A DNA stretch of 32,284 nucleotides from Eubacterium sp. CAG:180 (GCA_000432435.1 HF993120.1:1-32284), one strand, 5' to 3'. Shown: positions 1-7,447, numbered from the stretch's first letter. Made by a program: numbers and translations. The notes: generated by a model not told the origin, from the sequence alone.

Positions 1-60
1 TTTTGTCGTTGTTTAATTTTCAAGGTCCATTGTGCTGTTCTCCGTGATTATCGGAGGGCT
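1..60 (-). other. rRNA operon leader (5' part; operon runs off the left edge)
   Basis: Read on the minus strand, the last bases before the edge are CCTTGAAAATTAAACAACG followed by ACAAAA. This closely resembles the conserved leader just upstream of 16S rRNA in Bacillota (the TTGAAAACTAAACAA type of Bacillus, from memory). A short hairpin (CTCCG/CGGAG) lies before it, at about 41-55. Two consensus promoters sit directly upstream and point the same way. I infer that a 16S-23S-5S operon begins a little beyond position 1. The same motif also occurs in 16S-23S spacers, but the adjacent promoters favour a leader. Confidence 0.7.
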
Positions 61-63
61 TAT

Positions 64-92
64 ATAATAACATAAGCTAACGAAATTGTCAA
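64..92 (-). promoter_or_regulatory. Sigma-A promoter P2 of the rRNA operon
   Basis: On the minus strand, -35 TTGACA (87-92) and -10 TATTAT (64-69) are separated by exactly 17 bp. The predicted start is near 57, about 55 bases before the window edge and inside the rRNA-type leader. It is the proximal promoter of a tandem pair. Confidence 0.8.
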
Positions 93-181
93 GTGCTTTT
101 TTCAAACTGTTTAATCAAAAACGTTGAATTATCAAGCGTTCTGTTCAATTTTGTTTCCGTGTCTCTCGCGACAGCTTTGAT

Positions 182-210
182 ATAATATCACAGCGCAACC
201 CAAAAGTCAA
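182..210 (-). promoter_or_regulatory. Sigma-A promoter P1 of the rRNA operon
   Basis: On the minus strand, -35 TTGACT (205-210) and -10 TATTAT (182-187) are separated by 17 bp. It lies about 118 bp upstream of P2. Tandem strong promoters with this arrangement are typical of Bacillota rRNA operons. Confidence 0.7.
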
Positions 211-281
211 CACTTATTTTTAAAAAAATCAAATTTTTTTCAAAACGGATTTTATCTGTCAATATTTAGTATATGTCTTTT

Positions 282-316
282 TGTGACACACAATTTATGT
301 GTATAAAAGTGTCACA
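282..316. repeat. Inverted repeat upstream of the SleB-like gene
   Basis: TGTGACAC (282-289) and GTGTCACA (309-316) form a perfect 8-bp inverted repeat with a 19-bp spacer. A nested ACACA/TGTGT pair lies inside, and a TATAAA sequence sits at 302-307. It lies 60 bp before the SleB-like start in an AT-rich region, so it could be an operator. No regulator can be named. The rest of 211-375 shows no gene. Confidence 0.4.
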
Positions 317-375
317 CATGAAAACAATAATTCCGTAAGCGAGCACTTAAACAGTTAAAAGGTCGGTAAATTATT

Positions 376-1074
376 ATGAAGATGAATTCTCCCGGTGCAA
401 AATTCAAAAAGATGTTAGCCGTGTGTCTTGCCGCCGTGCTGCTTTTTGCCATAGGCTCGATAGCGGTATACAAACAGAGTGCAAGCCACAGCACCGAAGT
501 GTTATCAAAAACGGGCTCTCGCGGCGAAGAGGTCAGACAGATACAAACCAAGTTGAAATCTAAGGGAATATACAGCGGATCCGTTGACGGTATTTACGGC
601 ACACTTACCAAAGACGCGGTAAAGAAGTTTCAAAAATCCGCTGGTCTTACTGCCGACGGCATTGCGGGCCCGAAAACACTGTCGGCACTCGGAATCGGTT
701 CTGCATCCTCTGGACAATACAGCTCGAGCGACATATATCTGCTTGCAAAGGTGATTGCAGCCGAAGCGAGAGGCGAACCGTATATAGGTCAGGTTGCAGT
801 GGGTGCGGTTGTTCTGAATCGCGTTCAGCACGCGTCTTTTCCGGACTCAATAGCCGGAGTAGTCTATCAGCCGGGAGCATTTTCCTGCGTAAACGACAGC
901 AACTGGAGCACAGAGCCTACGGCACAGTCAAGAAAGGCGGCTCAGGACGCAATAAACGGCTGGGATCCGTCGGGCGGTGCCATATACTACTATAATCCGG
1001 CAAAGACTTCAAACAAGTGGATACGCACAAGACCCGTTATACAGACCATAGGCGCACATGTATTTTGCAAATAA
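376..1074 (+). CDS. SleB-like cell wall hydrolase with peptidoglycan-binding domain
   Basis: This 232-residue exported hydrolase probably cuts peptidoglycan or spore cortex (SleB/CwlJ family, lytic transglycosylase type). An N-terminal signal or anchor segment covers residues about 14-30. A peptidoglycan-binding type 1 domain covers about 45-108 (GSRGEEVRQIQTKL at the start, DGIAGPKTLSALG at the end). The catalytic SleB domain covers about 115-232, with the acidic motif IAAEARGEP and the conserved VAVGAVVLNRV. The two-domain order and the length match spore cortex-lytic SleB. The start is ATG at 376, with only a weak SD (AAAGG) upstream. It is monocistronic and convergent with the CAP lipoprotein gene. 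A sporulation role is inference, since vegetative SleB-domain hydrolases also exist and no sporulation sigma site was recognised. Confidence 0.85.
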   Translation: MKMNSPGAKFKKMLAVCLAAVLLFAIGSIAVYKQSASHSTEVLSKTGSRGEEVRQIQTKLKSKGIYSGSVDGIYGTLTKDAVKKFQKSAGLTADGIAGPKTLSALGIGSASSGQYSSSDIYLLAKVIAAEARGEPYIGQVAVGAVVLNRVQHASFPDSIAGVVYQPGAFSCVNDSNWSTEPTAQSRKAAQDAINGWDPSGGAIYYYNPAKTSNKWIRTRPVIQTIGAHVFCK

Positions 1075-1080
1075 GCACGC

Positions 1081-1112
1081 GAGCTGCTTTTTGCACGTAC
1101 AAAAAGCAGCTC
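1081..1112. terminator. Shared hairpin between convergent genes
   Basis: A perfect 13-bp stem (1081-1093 with 1100-1112) has a 6-base loop and includes AAAAA/TTTTT within the stem. It lies 6 bp after the SleB-like stop and 5 bp before the CAP gene stop, so it can serve both strands. Neither side has a clear U-tract after the stem, so this is an atypical terminator or a 3'-end-protecting structure. Confidence 0.6.
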
Positions 1113-1117
1113 ATAGC

Positions 1118-1807
1118 CTATCCTATAAATAATTGAACCCAATACCTTACTCCGCTCACCTCATAGCAGCCGAAGCCGGCCTCCGTAAAATCCTCCGAGA
1201 GAATATTCTCTTTATGTCCGGGAGAATTCATCCACGCAGTCACCGTCGCCGAAGCAGACCGCGTACCGTAAGCAATGTTTTCACCGCATGTCATATAATT
1301 GACCGTAACCGCGGTAAAGCACATTGTGCCGTCGGGTCTTGTATGTGAAAAGCAGTTTTTCCTTGAAATTTCCTCGGCTCTTACCGCAGCATTTTCACAC
1401 AGAGTATTGTTAAGAGCAATATCGGGTTTTCCGTTCGCGCGACGTTGCTGATTGCACAACTCGAGCATCTCTCGTTCAAACCCCTTTACGACAGTCGGCT
1501 CAGGAACGGCTGTCGTCTTAGGCGAAGTCTCTGTCCGAGTTTTTCTTTCCTCTTGCGTAGACTTTACGGACTTTTGCGTTACCTTCGTTTTTTGAGGGTC
1601 GGCGGCCGTCGGCGTAGCATTAACCTCTGCCGTTGACTGCTTCTCAAATTCTGTTTCCGTCTCGGTTTCAGAATCCGACTGCACTTCCGTTTCCTGTGCT
1701 GCACTCGTACTTACGTCTTGCGTCGAAGGCTCTGTGCCGCCGCTGTTCTCTTTTGCGCATGACGCAAGCGCAAGGCACAAAACAATTACCGTTATAATTT
1801 TTTTCAT
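1118..1807 (-). CDS. CAP-domain (SCP/YkwD-like) lipoprotein
   Basis: This 229-residue predicted lipoprotein has a signal peptide and a lipobox ending ALASC (Cys17). A long Thr/Glu/Ser-rich linker follows at residues about 20-108. The C-terminal CAP domain, about 110-229, carries the family motifs FSHTRPDG, GENIAYG and AWMNSPGHKENIL. CAP proteins of the YkwD type are common in spore-formers; their enzymatic role is mostly unknown. The longest ORF starts at a GTG (1816), but ATG 1807 is preferred because GGTGAT, part of the extended SD, lies four bases upstream and MKKI begins a standard signal peptide. The domain ends right at the stop with no anchor, so the lipid is its only apparent tether. 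Confidence 0.85.
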   Translation of the reverse strand: MKKIITVIVLCLALASCAKENSGGTEPSTQDVSTSAAQETEVQSDSETETETEFEKQSTAEVNATPTAADPQKTKVTQKSVKSTQEERKTRTETSPKTTAVPEPTVVKGFEREMLELCNQQRRANGKPDIALNNTLCENAAVRAEEISRKNCFSHTRPDGTMCFTAVTVNYMTCGENIAYGTRSASATVTAWMNSPGHKENILSEDFTEAGFGCYEVSGVRYWVQLFIG

Positions 1808-1823
1808 TTTTATCACCGCTTTG

Positions 1824-1852
1824 ATTTTACCACTTTACAATATTTTATACAA
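1824..1852 (-). promoter_or_regulatory. Promoter of the CAP lipoprotein gene
   Basis: On the minus strand, -35 TTGTAT (1847-1852) and -10 TAAAAT (1824-1829) have a 17-bp spacer. The predicted start, near 1817, leaves a leader of only about 10 bases before ATG 1807. It directly follows the terminator of the upstream gene. Confidence 0.55.
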
Positions 1853-1885
1853 CAAAAACGGGAAGTGCAAAAACACTTCCCGTTT
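1851..1885 (-). terminator. Intrinsic terminator after the membrane-protein pair
   Basis: A 12-bp perfect stem (1874-1885 with 1856-1867), with AAACGGGAAGTG as one arm, is followed on the minus strand by TTTTTGTTGT. It lies 25 bp after the stop of the gene at 1911-2495 and overlaps the -35 of the next promoter. Confidence 0.85.
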
Positions 1886-1910
1886 AGCATAATATATACT
1901 GTAATGCCGA

Positions 1911-2495
1911 TCAGCCTGCTATGGCATTGTAGAGCTGAGGTATAAACGTGCCGAGAATCGACGGCATAAACAGCGAGAATACCACAGACGTGACAAGCGT
2001 AAGCCCGACGCTCTGCAGATATGAGCCGACATACAGCACGGCGAATATCGGCGCGGCGATTATTTTCACAAAGAGATTTGACTTGCCCTTGCCGTAAATC
2101 TGCTCTTTGAGGGTAAGAGCGTCTTCTATCTGCGGGAACAGATTGGTAAGACACGAAATACCGACCCACAGAAATAAGAAGTTCGGGAAATTCGGTACTT
2201 TTGAATCGGCACTCATAAAAAATTCACCGAGATAGAAAATATTTACCGAGCCTGCCGCGGTCAGGATAAGCCCTATCAGCAAATTGAAAAGGAACGGGAA
2301 GAAGCACACACCGAATGCGGTGCCTCTCTTTTTAATAAGCTCGTGCTCTATATGCCCGCACATCTCATTTGATCTCAAATATCTGCCGTCCTCTATCAGA
2401 ACATCATACATACGACATGAGAGATGCTCAAAAAAGCCCTGAAGGAACGTACCGACGATGGTTATATATTTTACTGTAAGATATACTGCTCTCAT
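1911..2495 (-). CDS. Unrecognised polytopic membrane protein
   Basis: This 194-residue protein is not assigned to a family I can name. Hydrophobic segments are visible at about residues 58-84, 104-118 and 140-182 (the last long enough for two passes). The N-terminal 50 residues are amphipathic, with a CRMYDVLIEDGRYLRSNEM stretch that looks cytoplasmic. It starts at ATG 2495, overlapping the upstream stop by ATGA, so it is translationally coupled to the zinc-ribbon/TPR protein. The pair has its own promoter (4015-4043) and terminator (1851-1885). The two products probably act together at the membrane, but no function can be given. Confidence 0.6.
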   Translation of the reverse strand: MRAVYLTVKYITIVGTFLQGFFEHLSCRMYDVLIEDGRYLRSNEMCGHIEHELIKKRGTAFGVCFFPFLFNLLIGLILTAAGSVNIFYLGEFFMSADSKVPNFPNFLFLWVGISCLTNLFPQIEDALTLKEQIYGKGKSNLFVKIIAAPIFAVLYVGSYLQSVGLTLVTSVVFSLFMPSILGTFIPQLYNAIAG

Positions 2496-3955
2496 TCTAC
2501 GTCATAAGCCCCTTTCAAAAGAATATCATCAAGCGTAACGGTACCTGCCTTAAAGCCGGTAACCTTATCGGACAGGCTGTAGCCGCTGCCGTCCAAAAGC
2601 GATTCCATGCTGCTGTATGTGGCATCATCGTTTTTCAAAACAGCGCAAAGTGCCAAGGTATCTATAACCTCAAGAGAATTGCCGTTATCGTCATAAGCCT
2701 TTTTCGCCGTTTCTAAAGCCGTGTCGTAATCGTCCTTGAGGATATAGCAAAGTGCCTCCTGACGGTAAATCTCATATTTGACCGTGCAGTCATCCGGTGA
2801 AGCGTATTCTTCACATTTCGCTATTGCCGCGTCATAATCGCCCTTTATGCGCAGGCTTTCTATTTCAATAAGATCCGGCGACGGGTCCTCGGAATTATTG
2901 CTGCGGATTTTATCGCAGATTTCGGTGACGTCCTTGCCGGTTTTTGCGTAAAGATCGCCGAGGGCCGAACCGTAAAGCCAAATATACTGAGGATATTCTT
3001 CTTTGATCTTTTCAAGGTATTTGAGCTGTTCGTCGTTATCCTTATTGCAGATTACCGATACATAATATTCATAGTAATATACCATGGCCTTATTATACTG
3101 CGTGGCCTTAACGGATGACGTCGTCGCGGACGAAGTATCAGCCGTTGTATCCTCCGTATAAGGCTCGCTCTCAAGCGACACCAAAGCCGCCATAGCGTCG
3201 TCATACGGGAAATCCGAAGGATCGTTGACATCATACTTTGTAAGTATTGTATAAGCCTTGCGCACGGTGGCTATAAAATCCGCCGACTCGCCCATTGCTT
3301 TTTTAACGCTTCTGAAGTGCGGAAGAGACAGCTCCCAAGAATTTATATTGCCGCTCATAGAGTCAATATCCTGAAGGTAGCCTATGCGGTAATTTGCCAT
3401 TATTTGGCGCTTATACACAAGCTCGCCCTTTATACCTGCCTTCTCCATTGCAGAAACCGTATCCTCATATGCGGTAACGGCTGAATCCATTTTCTTCTGC
3501 GAAACATATTTATCTGCCTTATAGACATCGCTTAAAACGCCCATACGCCCCGCAAATACATAGCCGCTGTAAAAAACAAGCGCAATAACAACAACGACAA
3601 AGAATATATTTAAGAAGCTGAACGGATAGTGACGAAGACCGAGATCACATTCTTCACAATACGGCGAATCGGGGTCGGCTTTTGTGCCGCGCCTTTTCTC
3701 ACCGCAGCATTCGCAAAGCTCGGCTTCCGAAGGCTCCTCGTCATCATTTCGGGTCGAAGCCTCGGGGATATCCTCAAGCTCCTGTATAAGCTCGCCTTTT
3801 TCCTCTGCCTCCGCCTTGGTTTTGTCAAGCTCGCGCTGAAATGTAGCAGCAAGCTCTTCCATTTCCTTTTTGACATCCTCGGTATTGCGGTCAAATGTTG
3901 AGCCGTAGCTCTCGTCGTTTCCGCCGGATAAAGTCTTGTCTTTATTTTCGTCCAA
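2492..3955 (-). CDS. Zinc-ribbon, single-pass membrane protein with TPR-like repeats
   Basis: This is a 487-residue protein. The first 80 residues are acidic and helical (probable coiled coil, EEMEELAATFQRELDKTKAE-like). A CxxC...CxxC zinc ribbon follows (Cys81, Cys84, Cys100, Cys103). One membrane segment lies at about 113-137. The rest, to 487, is helical repeats resembling TPRs (for example KMDSAVTAYEDTVSAMEKAG and GDYDAAIAKCEEYA). The start is TTG 3955, supported by AAGGAGG eight bases upstream; the longer ORF reading to 4024 runs back over that SD and the promoter region. The ribbon and acidic part are probably cytoplasmic and the repeats external, or the reverse; topology is not certain. 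It is the first gene of a two-gene operon. The function is unknown; a scaffold or assembly role is only a guess. Confidence 0.7.
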   Translation of the reverse strand: MDENKDKTLSGGNDESYGSTFDRNTEDVKKEMEELAATFQRELDKTKAEAEEKGELIQELEDIPEASTRNDDEEPSEAELCECCGEKRRGTKADPDSPYCEECDLGLRHYPFSFLNIFFVVVVIALVFYSGYVFAGRMGVLSDVYKADKYVSQKKMDSAVTAYEDTVSAMEKAGIKGELVYKRQIMANYRIGYLQDIDSMSGNINSWELSLPHFRSVKKAMGESADFIATVRKAYTILTKYDVNDPSDFPYDDAMAALVSLESEPYTEDTTADTSSATTSSVKATQYNKAMVYYYEYYVSVICNKDNDEQLKYLEKIKEEYPQYIWLYGSALGDLYAKTGKDVTEICDKIRSNNSEDPSPDLIEIESLRIKGDYDAAIAKCEEYASPDDCTVKYEIYRQEALCYILKDDYDTALETAKKAYDDNGNSLEVIDTLALCAVLKNDDATYSSMESLLDGSGYSLSDKVTGFKAGTVTLDDILLKGAYDVE

Positions 3956-3963
3956 GGGAAAAT

Positions 3964-3970
3964 CCTCCTT
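3964..3970 (-). promoter_or_regulatory. RBS that sets a TTG start
   Basis: AAGGAGG on the minus strand lies eight bases before TTG 3955. No ATG or GTG in this frame lies at a suitable distance, so this site decides the start of the zinc-ribbon/TPR protein. Confidence 0.8.
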
Positions 3971-3986
3971 GCAAATTATTACGGCG

Positions 3987-4005
3987 TTGTACCAAACAAG
4001 TACAA
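3987..4005. promoter_or_regulatory. Candidate operator (TTGTAC-N7-GTACAA)
   Basis: A perfect 6-bp inverted repeat with a 7-bp centre lies between the -10 (4015-4020) and the RBS (3964-3970) of the zinc-ribbon/TPR gene, close to the expected transcription start. Size and place fit a dimeric repressor site. No cognate regulator is in view. Confidence 0.4.
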
Positions 4006-4014
4006 TACCTCTAT

Positions 4015-4043
4015 ATATTAACACTTACTTTATGATATTTCAA
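4015..4043 (-). promoter_or_regulatory. Promoter of the zinc-ribbon/TPR operon
   Basis: On the minus strand, -35 TTGAAA (4038-4043) and -10 TAATAT (4015-4020) have a 17-bp spacer. This gives a leader of about 50 bases before TTG 3955. Confidence 0.65.
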
Positions 4044-4077
4044 ACAAAATACGATAAATTCAGTTTTTGTTCACAAA

Positions 4078-4108
4078 TTAAAAAGCGACTCCGTAAAAAC
4101 GGAGCCGC
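4078..4108 (-). terminator. Terminator of the leu operon
   Basis: On the minus strand a 9-bp stem with one G-U pair (4100-4108 with 4085-4093), containing CTCCG/CGGAG, has a 6-base loop and is followed by TTTTT. It lies 23 bp after the leuB stop. Confidence 0.85.
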
Positions 4109-4130
4109 CGAAGCAATATTCTGCTTTTTA

Positions 4131-5201
4131 TTAAAGGCGCTTAATAACCTCGTCGCCCATACCCGAAGTCGATACCTTTCTAAATCCGTCCTTGTATATA
4201 TCGGGAGTGCGAACATTTTCGAGTGCTGCGTTTACCGCGTTTTCTATATCCGCCGCAGCGTCGCTCTCATCAAGAGAGTATTTGAGCATCATGGCTGCGG
4301 AGAGTATGGTGGCAAGCGGATTTGCGACGCCGAAGCCGGCAATATCCGGCGCAGAGCCGTGTATCGGCTCATAGAGTCCGAATTTTCCGTCCGAGAGCGA
4401 AGCGGAAGCGAGCATTCCTATCGAGCCCGATATCATAGACGCTTCGTCCGAGAGAATGTCGCCGAATATGTTTGACGTAACTATAACATCAAACTGCTTT
4501 GGATTGCGTACAAGCTGCATAGCGCAATTATCAACATACATATGGTTAAGCTCTACCTCGGGATAGTCCTTTGACATCTCGATAACCGTCTTTCTCCACA
4601 GTCTTGATGAATCGAGCACATTTGCCTTGTCAACGCTTGTGAGCTTTTTGCTTCTCTTCATTGCCATTTCAAAAGCGGTTTTCGCAATTCTCTTAATTTC
4701 GGAAACGGTGTACTTCTCGGTGTCATAAGCGTATTCCTCGCCGTTTTCGACACCCGTTCCGCGCTCCCCGAAGTAAATTCCGCCGGTAAGCTCGCGAACT
4801 ATCATTATGTCAAGGTTACCCTCGGTTATGCTGTCTTTAATCGGCGACGCATCTTTTAAGGGGGCAAATATTCTTGCAGGACGGAGATTTGCATAAAGTC
4901 CGAGCGCACCGCGTATTCCGAGAAGCCCTGCCTCGGGGCGTTTATTGCCGGGAACGCCGTCCCACTTAGGACCTCCTACCGCTCCCAAAAACACACAATC
5001 CGCCTTTTTGCAGGCATCTACGGTTTTCTGCGGAAGCGGCTCACCCGTCTCGTCTATGGCACAGCCGCCCATAAGCTCATAATCATAATTCATCTTAAAG
5101 CCGTACTTTTTGCCTGCTGCATCAAGCACTTTTACGGCCTCGTCGACTATTTCGGGGCCGATACCGTCGCCCTTTAATACTACAATATTATGTTCTCTCA
5201 T
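4131..5201 (-). CDS. leuB: 3-isopropylmalate dehydrogenase
   Basis: LeuB oxidises and decarboxylates (2R,3S)-3-isopropylmalate to 2-oxoisocaproate with NAD+, the third committed step of leucine synthesis, in the cytoplasm. At 356 residues it is full length for the family. Visible motifs are KGDGIGPEIVDEAVKVL at the N-terminus, RELTGGIYFGERG (the loop specific to isopropylmalate), VDKANVLDSSRLWRKTV, the metal-binding DVIVTSNIFGDILSDEASM, and GLYEPIHGSAPDIAG for NAD binding. The start is ATG 5201, with AAAGGAT about 12 bases upstream. It follows leuA after 105 bp with no terminator seen, so it is the last gene of the T-box-controlled leuA-leuB unit. leuC and leuD are not in the window. Confidence 0.96.
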   Translation of the reverse strand: MREHNIVVLKGDGIGPEIVDEAVKVLDAAGKKYGFKMNYDYELMGGCAIDETGEPLPQKTVDACKKADCVFLGAVGGPKWDGVPGNKRPEAGLLGIRGALGLYANLRPARIFAPLKDASPIKDSITEGNLDIMIVRELTGGIYFGERGTGVENGEEYAYDTEKYTVSEIKRIAKTAFEMAMKRSKKLTSVDKANVLDSSRLWRKTVIEMSKDYPEVELNHMYVDNCAMQLVRNPKQFDVIVTSNIFGDILSDEASMISGSIGMLASASLSDGKFGLYEPIHGSAPDIAGFGVANPLATILSAAMMLKYSLDESDAAADIENAVNAALENVRTPDIYKDGFRKVSTSGMGDEVIKRL

Positions 5202-5306
5202 ATTACTTTCATATCCTTTCCTGCCGCTCGCGGCACGTTTTGCCGAATAAAGCGAACATATAAAACGCCGAATTGTGTTCAGATAAAATGCCTTTGCCGC
5301 AAAAGC

Positions 5307-7031
5307 TTATTGTTTTTTCTCAAATATCGGCTGCTGCGGTTCACGCACAACATTCGGCTGACAACGGTTTATGGCACACAAAATACCCTTTATTGAAGCA
5401 TAGTTTATGTTGTGTGAAATGCCTATGCCGAAAACGGCCTTGCCGTCGGGAGCTTCAAGCTCGATATAGGAGCAGGCCTTGGCGTCCGCACCGATTGAAA
5501 TTGCGTGCTCCGCATAGTTCTTGAATTTGTACCCTGTGATTCCCACGTGCGACAGAGCGTTAAAGAACGCCTCTATGGGGCCGGAACCGACGCCCTCGAT
5601 AGATACCGGCTCGTTTCCGTTATATTTTATGGTACCCGTAAAATGCACCCTGGTGCGAGACTCGCTCTCAAGCTTTTCTTCGCTGAATTTATGGTTGAGA
5701 AGCTTATAAGGTCCGCAGACATTGCGATATTCTTCACAGAACAGCTCAAATACCTCATCGGCTCTGAGTTCCTTACCCTTTTCATCACAGGCCTTTTGAA
5801 CGACCGCTCCGAATTCGGGGTGCATGGCCTTAGGCATCGCAAATCCGTATTCTTGCATAATATACGCGGCACCGCTCTTGCCGGACTGACTGTTTATACG
5901 GATTATCGGCTCGTATTCCCTGCCGACATCTGCCGGGTCTATCGGGAGATAAGGAACCTCCCACTTGTCGGGATTATTCTCACGCATAAACGCCTTACCC
6001 TTGTTTATGGCGTCCTGATGAGAGCCTGAAAAGGCGGTAAAAACAAGCTCACCGGCATACGGCTGGCGAGGGCCTACCTTCATATTTGTGGCGTCCTCAT
6101 ATACCTCTTTAATATGGTTGATGTCGTGAAAGTCAAGCTTGCAATCGACATTTTGCGTATACATATTGAGAGCAAGCGTAACTATATCCACATTGCCGGT
6201 TCTCTCACCGTTGCCGAAAAGAGTTCCCTCTATACGCTCGGCACCTGCAAGAAGACCGAGCTCGGCAGCTGCGACCGCAGTACCGCGGTCATTGTGAGGA
6301 TGGAGGCTGATTACGGCGCTGTCACGGTCTTTAAGGTGACGGCAGAAATATTCTATCTGATCGGCATAACCGTTCGGCGTGCTGCCCTCAACGGTTGAAG
6401 GAAGGTTGAGTATGACCTTGTTTTCGGGCGTTGCGCCGAGCTCCTCCAAAACTCTTTGGCATATTTCAACCGCGTTATCCATTTCGGTACCGGTAAAGCT
6501 CTCCGGCGAATATTCATAGCGTATGTTTATGTCGGACGTTTCCATAAGCTCATCCGACAGCTTTTTAATAAGTCTTGCGCCGTTTACCGCAATATCGATA
6601 ATGCCCGGCATATCCTTTTTAAATACGACCTTGCGCTGAAGAGTCGATGTGGAATTGTAAAAGTGTATTATAACGTTCTTTGCGCCCTTTACAGCCTCAA
6701 ATGTCTTTTTGATAAGATGCTCTCGGCTCTGCACAAGCACCTGAATTGTCACATCGTCCGGAATATAATTCCCGTCTATAAGCGTGCGGAGAATTTCATA
6801 TTCCGTCTCCGATGCGGAAGGAAAGCCGACCTCAATTTCCTTTATGCCGATGTCTACAAGCGTTTTGAACATCTCAAGCTTCTGCTCAAGGTTCATGGGG
6901 TCTATAAGAGCCTGATTTCCGTCGCGGAGATCCACAGAGCACCAAACAGGAGCCTCTTTTATGGTCTTGGACGGCCAAGTTCTGTCCGGAATGTCGATAG
7001 GTTCAAAAGGAATGTACTTGTTTGTTTTCAT
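5307..7031 (-). CDS. leuA: 2-isopropylmalate synthase (long, yeast-like type)
   Basis: LeuA condenses 2-oxoisovalerate with acetyl-CoA to 2-isopropylmalate, the first committed step of leucine synthesis. The 574-residue product is the long LeuA class. The N-terminus reads YIPFEPIDIPDRTWPSKTI and APVWCSVDLRDGNQALIDPM (catalytic Arg-Asp and metal site of the DRE-TIM barrel). The barrel metal motif SLHPHNDRG and the glycine-rich GTLFGNGERTGNVDIVTLAL follow. The C-terminal ~130 residues form the LeuA regulatory domain that normally binds leucine. The longest ORF starts at 7058, but ATG 7031 (MKTNKY) is preferred because GGAGAAATAATT precedes it and the homologous N-terminus begins there. It is the first gene after the T-box leader. 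Confidence 0.95.
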   Translation of the reverse strand: MKTNKYIPFEPIDIPDRTWPSKTIKEAPVWCSVDLRDGNQALIDPMNLEQKLEMFKTLVDIGIKEIEVGFPSASETEYEILRTLIDGNYIPDDVTIQVLVQSREHLIKKTFEAVKGAKNVIIHFYNSTSTLQRKVVFKKDMPGIIDIAVNGARLIKKLSDELMETSDINIRYEYSPESFTGTEMDNAVEICQRVLEELGATPENKVILNLPSTVEGSTPNGYADQIEYFCRHLKDRDSAVISLHPHNDRGTAVAAAELGLLAGAERIEGTLFGNGERTGNVDIVTLALNMYTQNVDCKLDFHDINHIKEVYEDATNMKVGPRQPYAGELVFTAFSGSHQDAINKGKAFMRENNPDKWEVPYLPIDPADVGREYEPIIRINSQSGKSGAAYIMQEYGFAMPKAMHPEFGAVVQKACDEKGKELRADEVFELFCEEYRNVCGPYKLLNHKFSEEKLESESRTRVHFTGTIKYNGNEPVSIEGVGSGPIEAFFNALSHVGITGYKFKNYAEHAISIGADAKACSYIELEAPDGKAVFGIGISHNINYASIKGILCAINRCQPNVVREPQQPIFEKKQ

Positions 7032-7130
7032 AATTATTTCTCCTATGAAGTACTCCAATCATATAGCTTGCTTTGCAAAGACTGACAGCACAGCGAAAAA
7101 TACAAAAAATAAAGCGCAGTCTTTACAAAA

Positions 7131-7405
7131 CAAAAAATCGCCCTTATCTCTGAAGAAGATAGGGGCGAAGTAAAAACCACGCTGTACCACCCTAATTCGG
7201 CAGCCGAGGCTGCCCTCTGCGGTCTCCAACAAGACCTGACATATAACGGTGTCTGCCGTCACAGCCTATGACTTCAGCTATGAAACTCCGGAACGAGTTA
7301 TACACGGATACTTGGTACTGCCTTTCACCACACGGCAGCTCTCTGAAACTCACGGTAACCGTCTTGTTTCCTTCACAGTTTTTAAAGGCGATCTTTTCGA
7401 TTGTG
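7131..7405 (-). ncRNA. Leucine T-box riboswitch (leuA leader)
   Basis: This transcription-attenuation leader senses uncharged tRNA-Leu. The T-box consensus AGGGTGGTACAGCGTGG is at 7177-7193. In Stem I, AGAGAG, GGTGAAAGG and a specifier CTC (7295-7297, Leu, within TATAACTCG) can be read in the expected order. The terminator follows the T-box and the promoter precedes the leader. When tRNA-Leu is uncharged, its CCA end pairs with the T-box bulge and frees leuA transcription. The specifier assignment is by position and by fit to the downstream genes; no folding was computed. Confidence 0.93.
7132..7167 (-). terminator. T-box-controlled terminator
   Basis: On the minus strand CGCCCCTATCT pairs with AGATAAGGGCG (10 pairs, one C/A mismatch) within 7139-7167 and is followed by TTTTTT. 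It is the regulated attenuator of the leucine T-box, 100 bp before the leuA start. Confidence 0.88.
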
Positions 7406-7411
7406 GTTTAT

Positions 7412-7440
7412 ATTATAATTACAGTTAAAAAATTTGTCAA
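7412..7440 (-). promoter_or_regulatory. Promoter of the leu T-box leader
   Basis: A full consensus promoter: -35 TTGACA (7435-7440) and -10 TATAAT (7412-7417) with a 17-bp spacer on the minus strand. It begins 7 bp after the thiT stop. Strength is expected to be high, leaving control to the T-box. Confidence 0.9.
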
Positions 7441-7447
7441 GCGTTTG

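Noticed and set aside
5202..5220. Four-codon mini-ORF overlapping the leuB start
   Set aside because: Its ATG is only one or two bases from the SD, too close for initiation; that SD fits leuB.
5505..7085. Several 94-209-codon frames antisense to leuA
   Set aside because: They are shadows of leuA, with no SD or family motif.
7059..7262. Possible leader peptide in the leuA leader
   Set aside because: The stretch is explained by the T-box and its terminator; the reading frame runs through the T-box motif itself and has no leucine-codon cluster.
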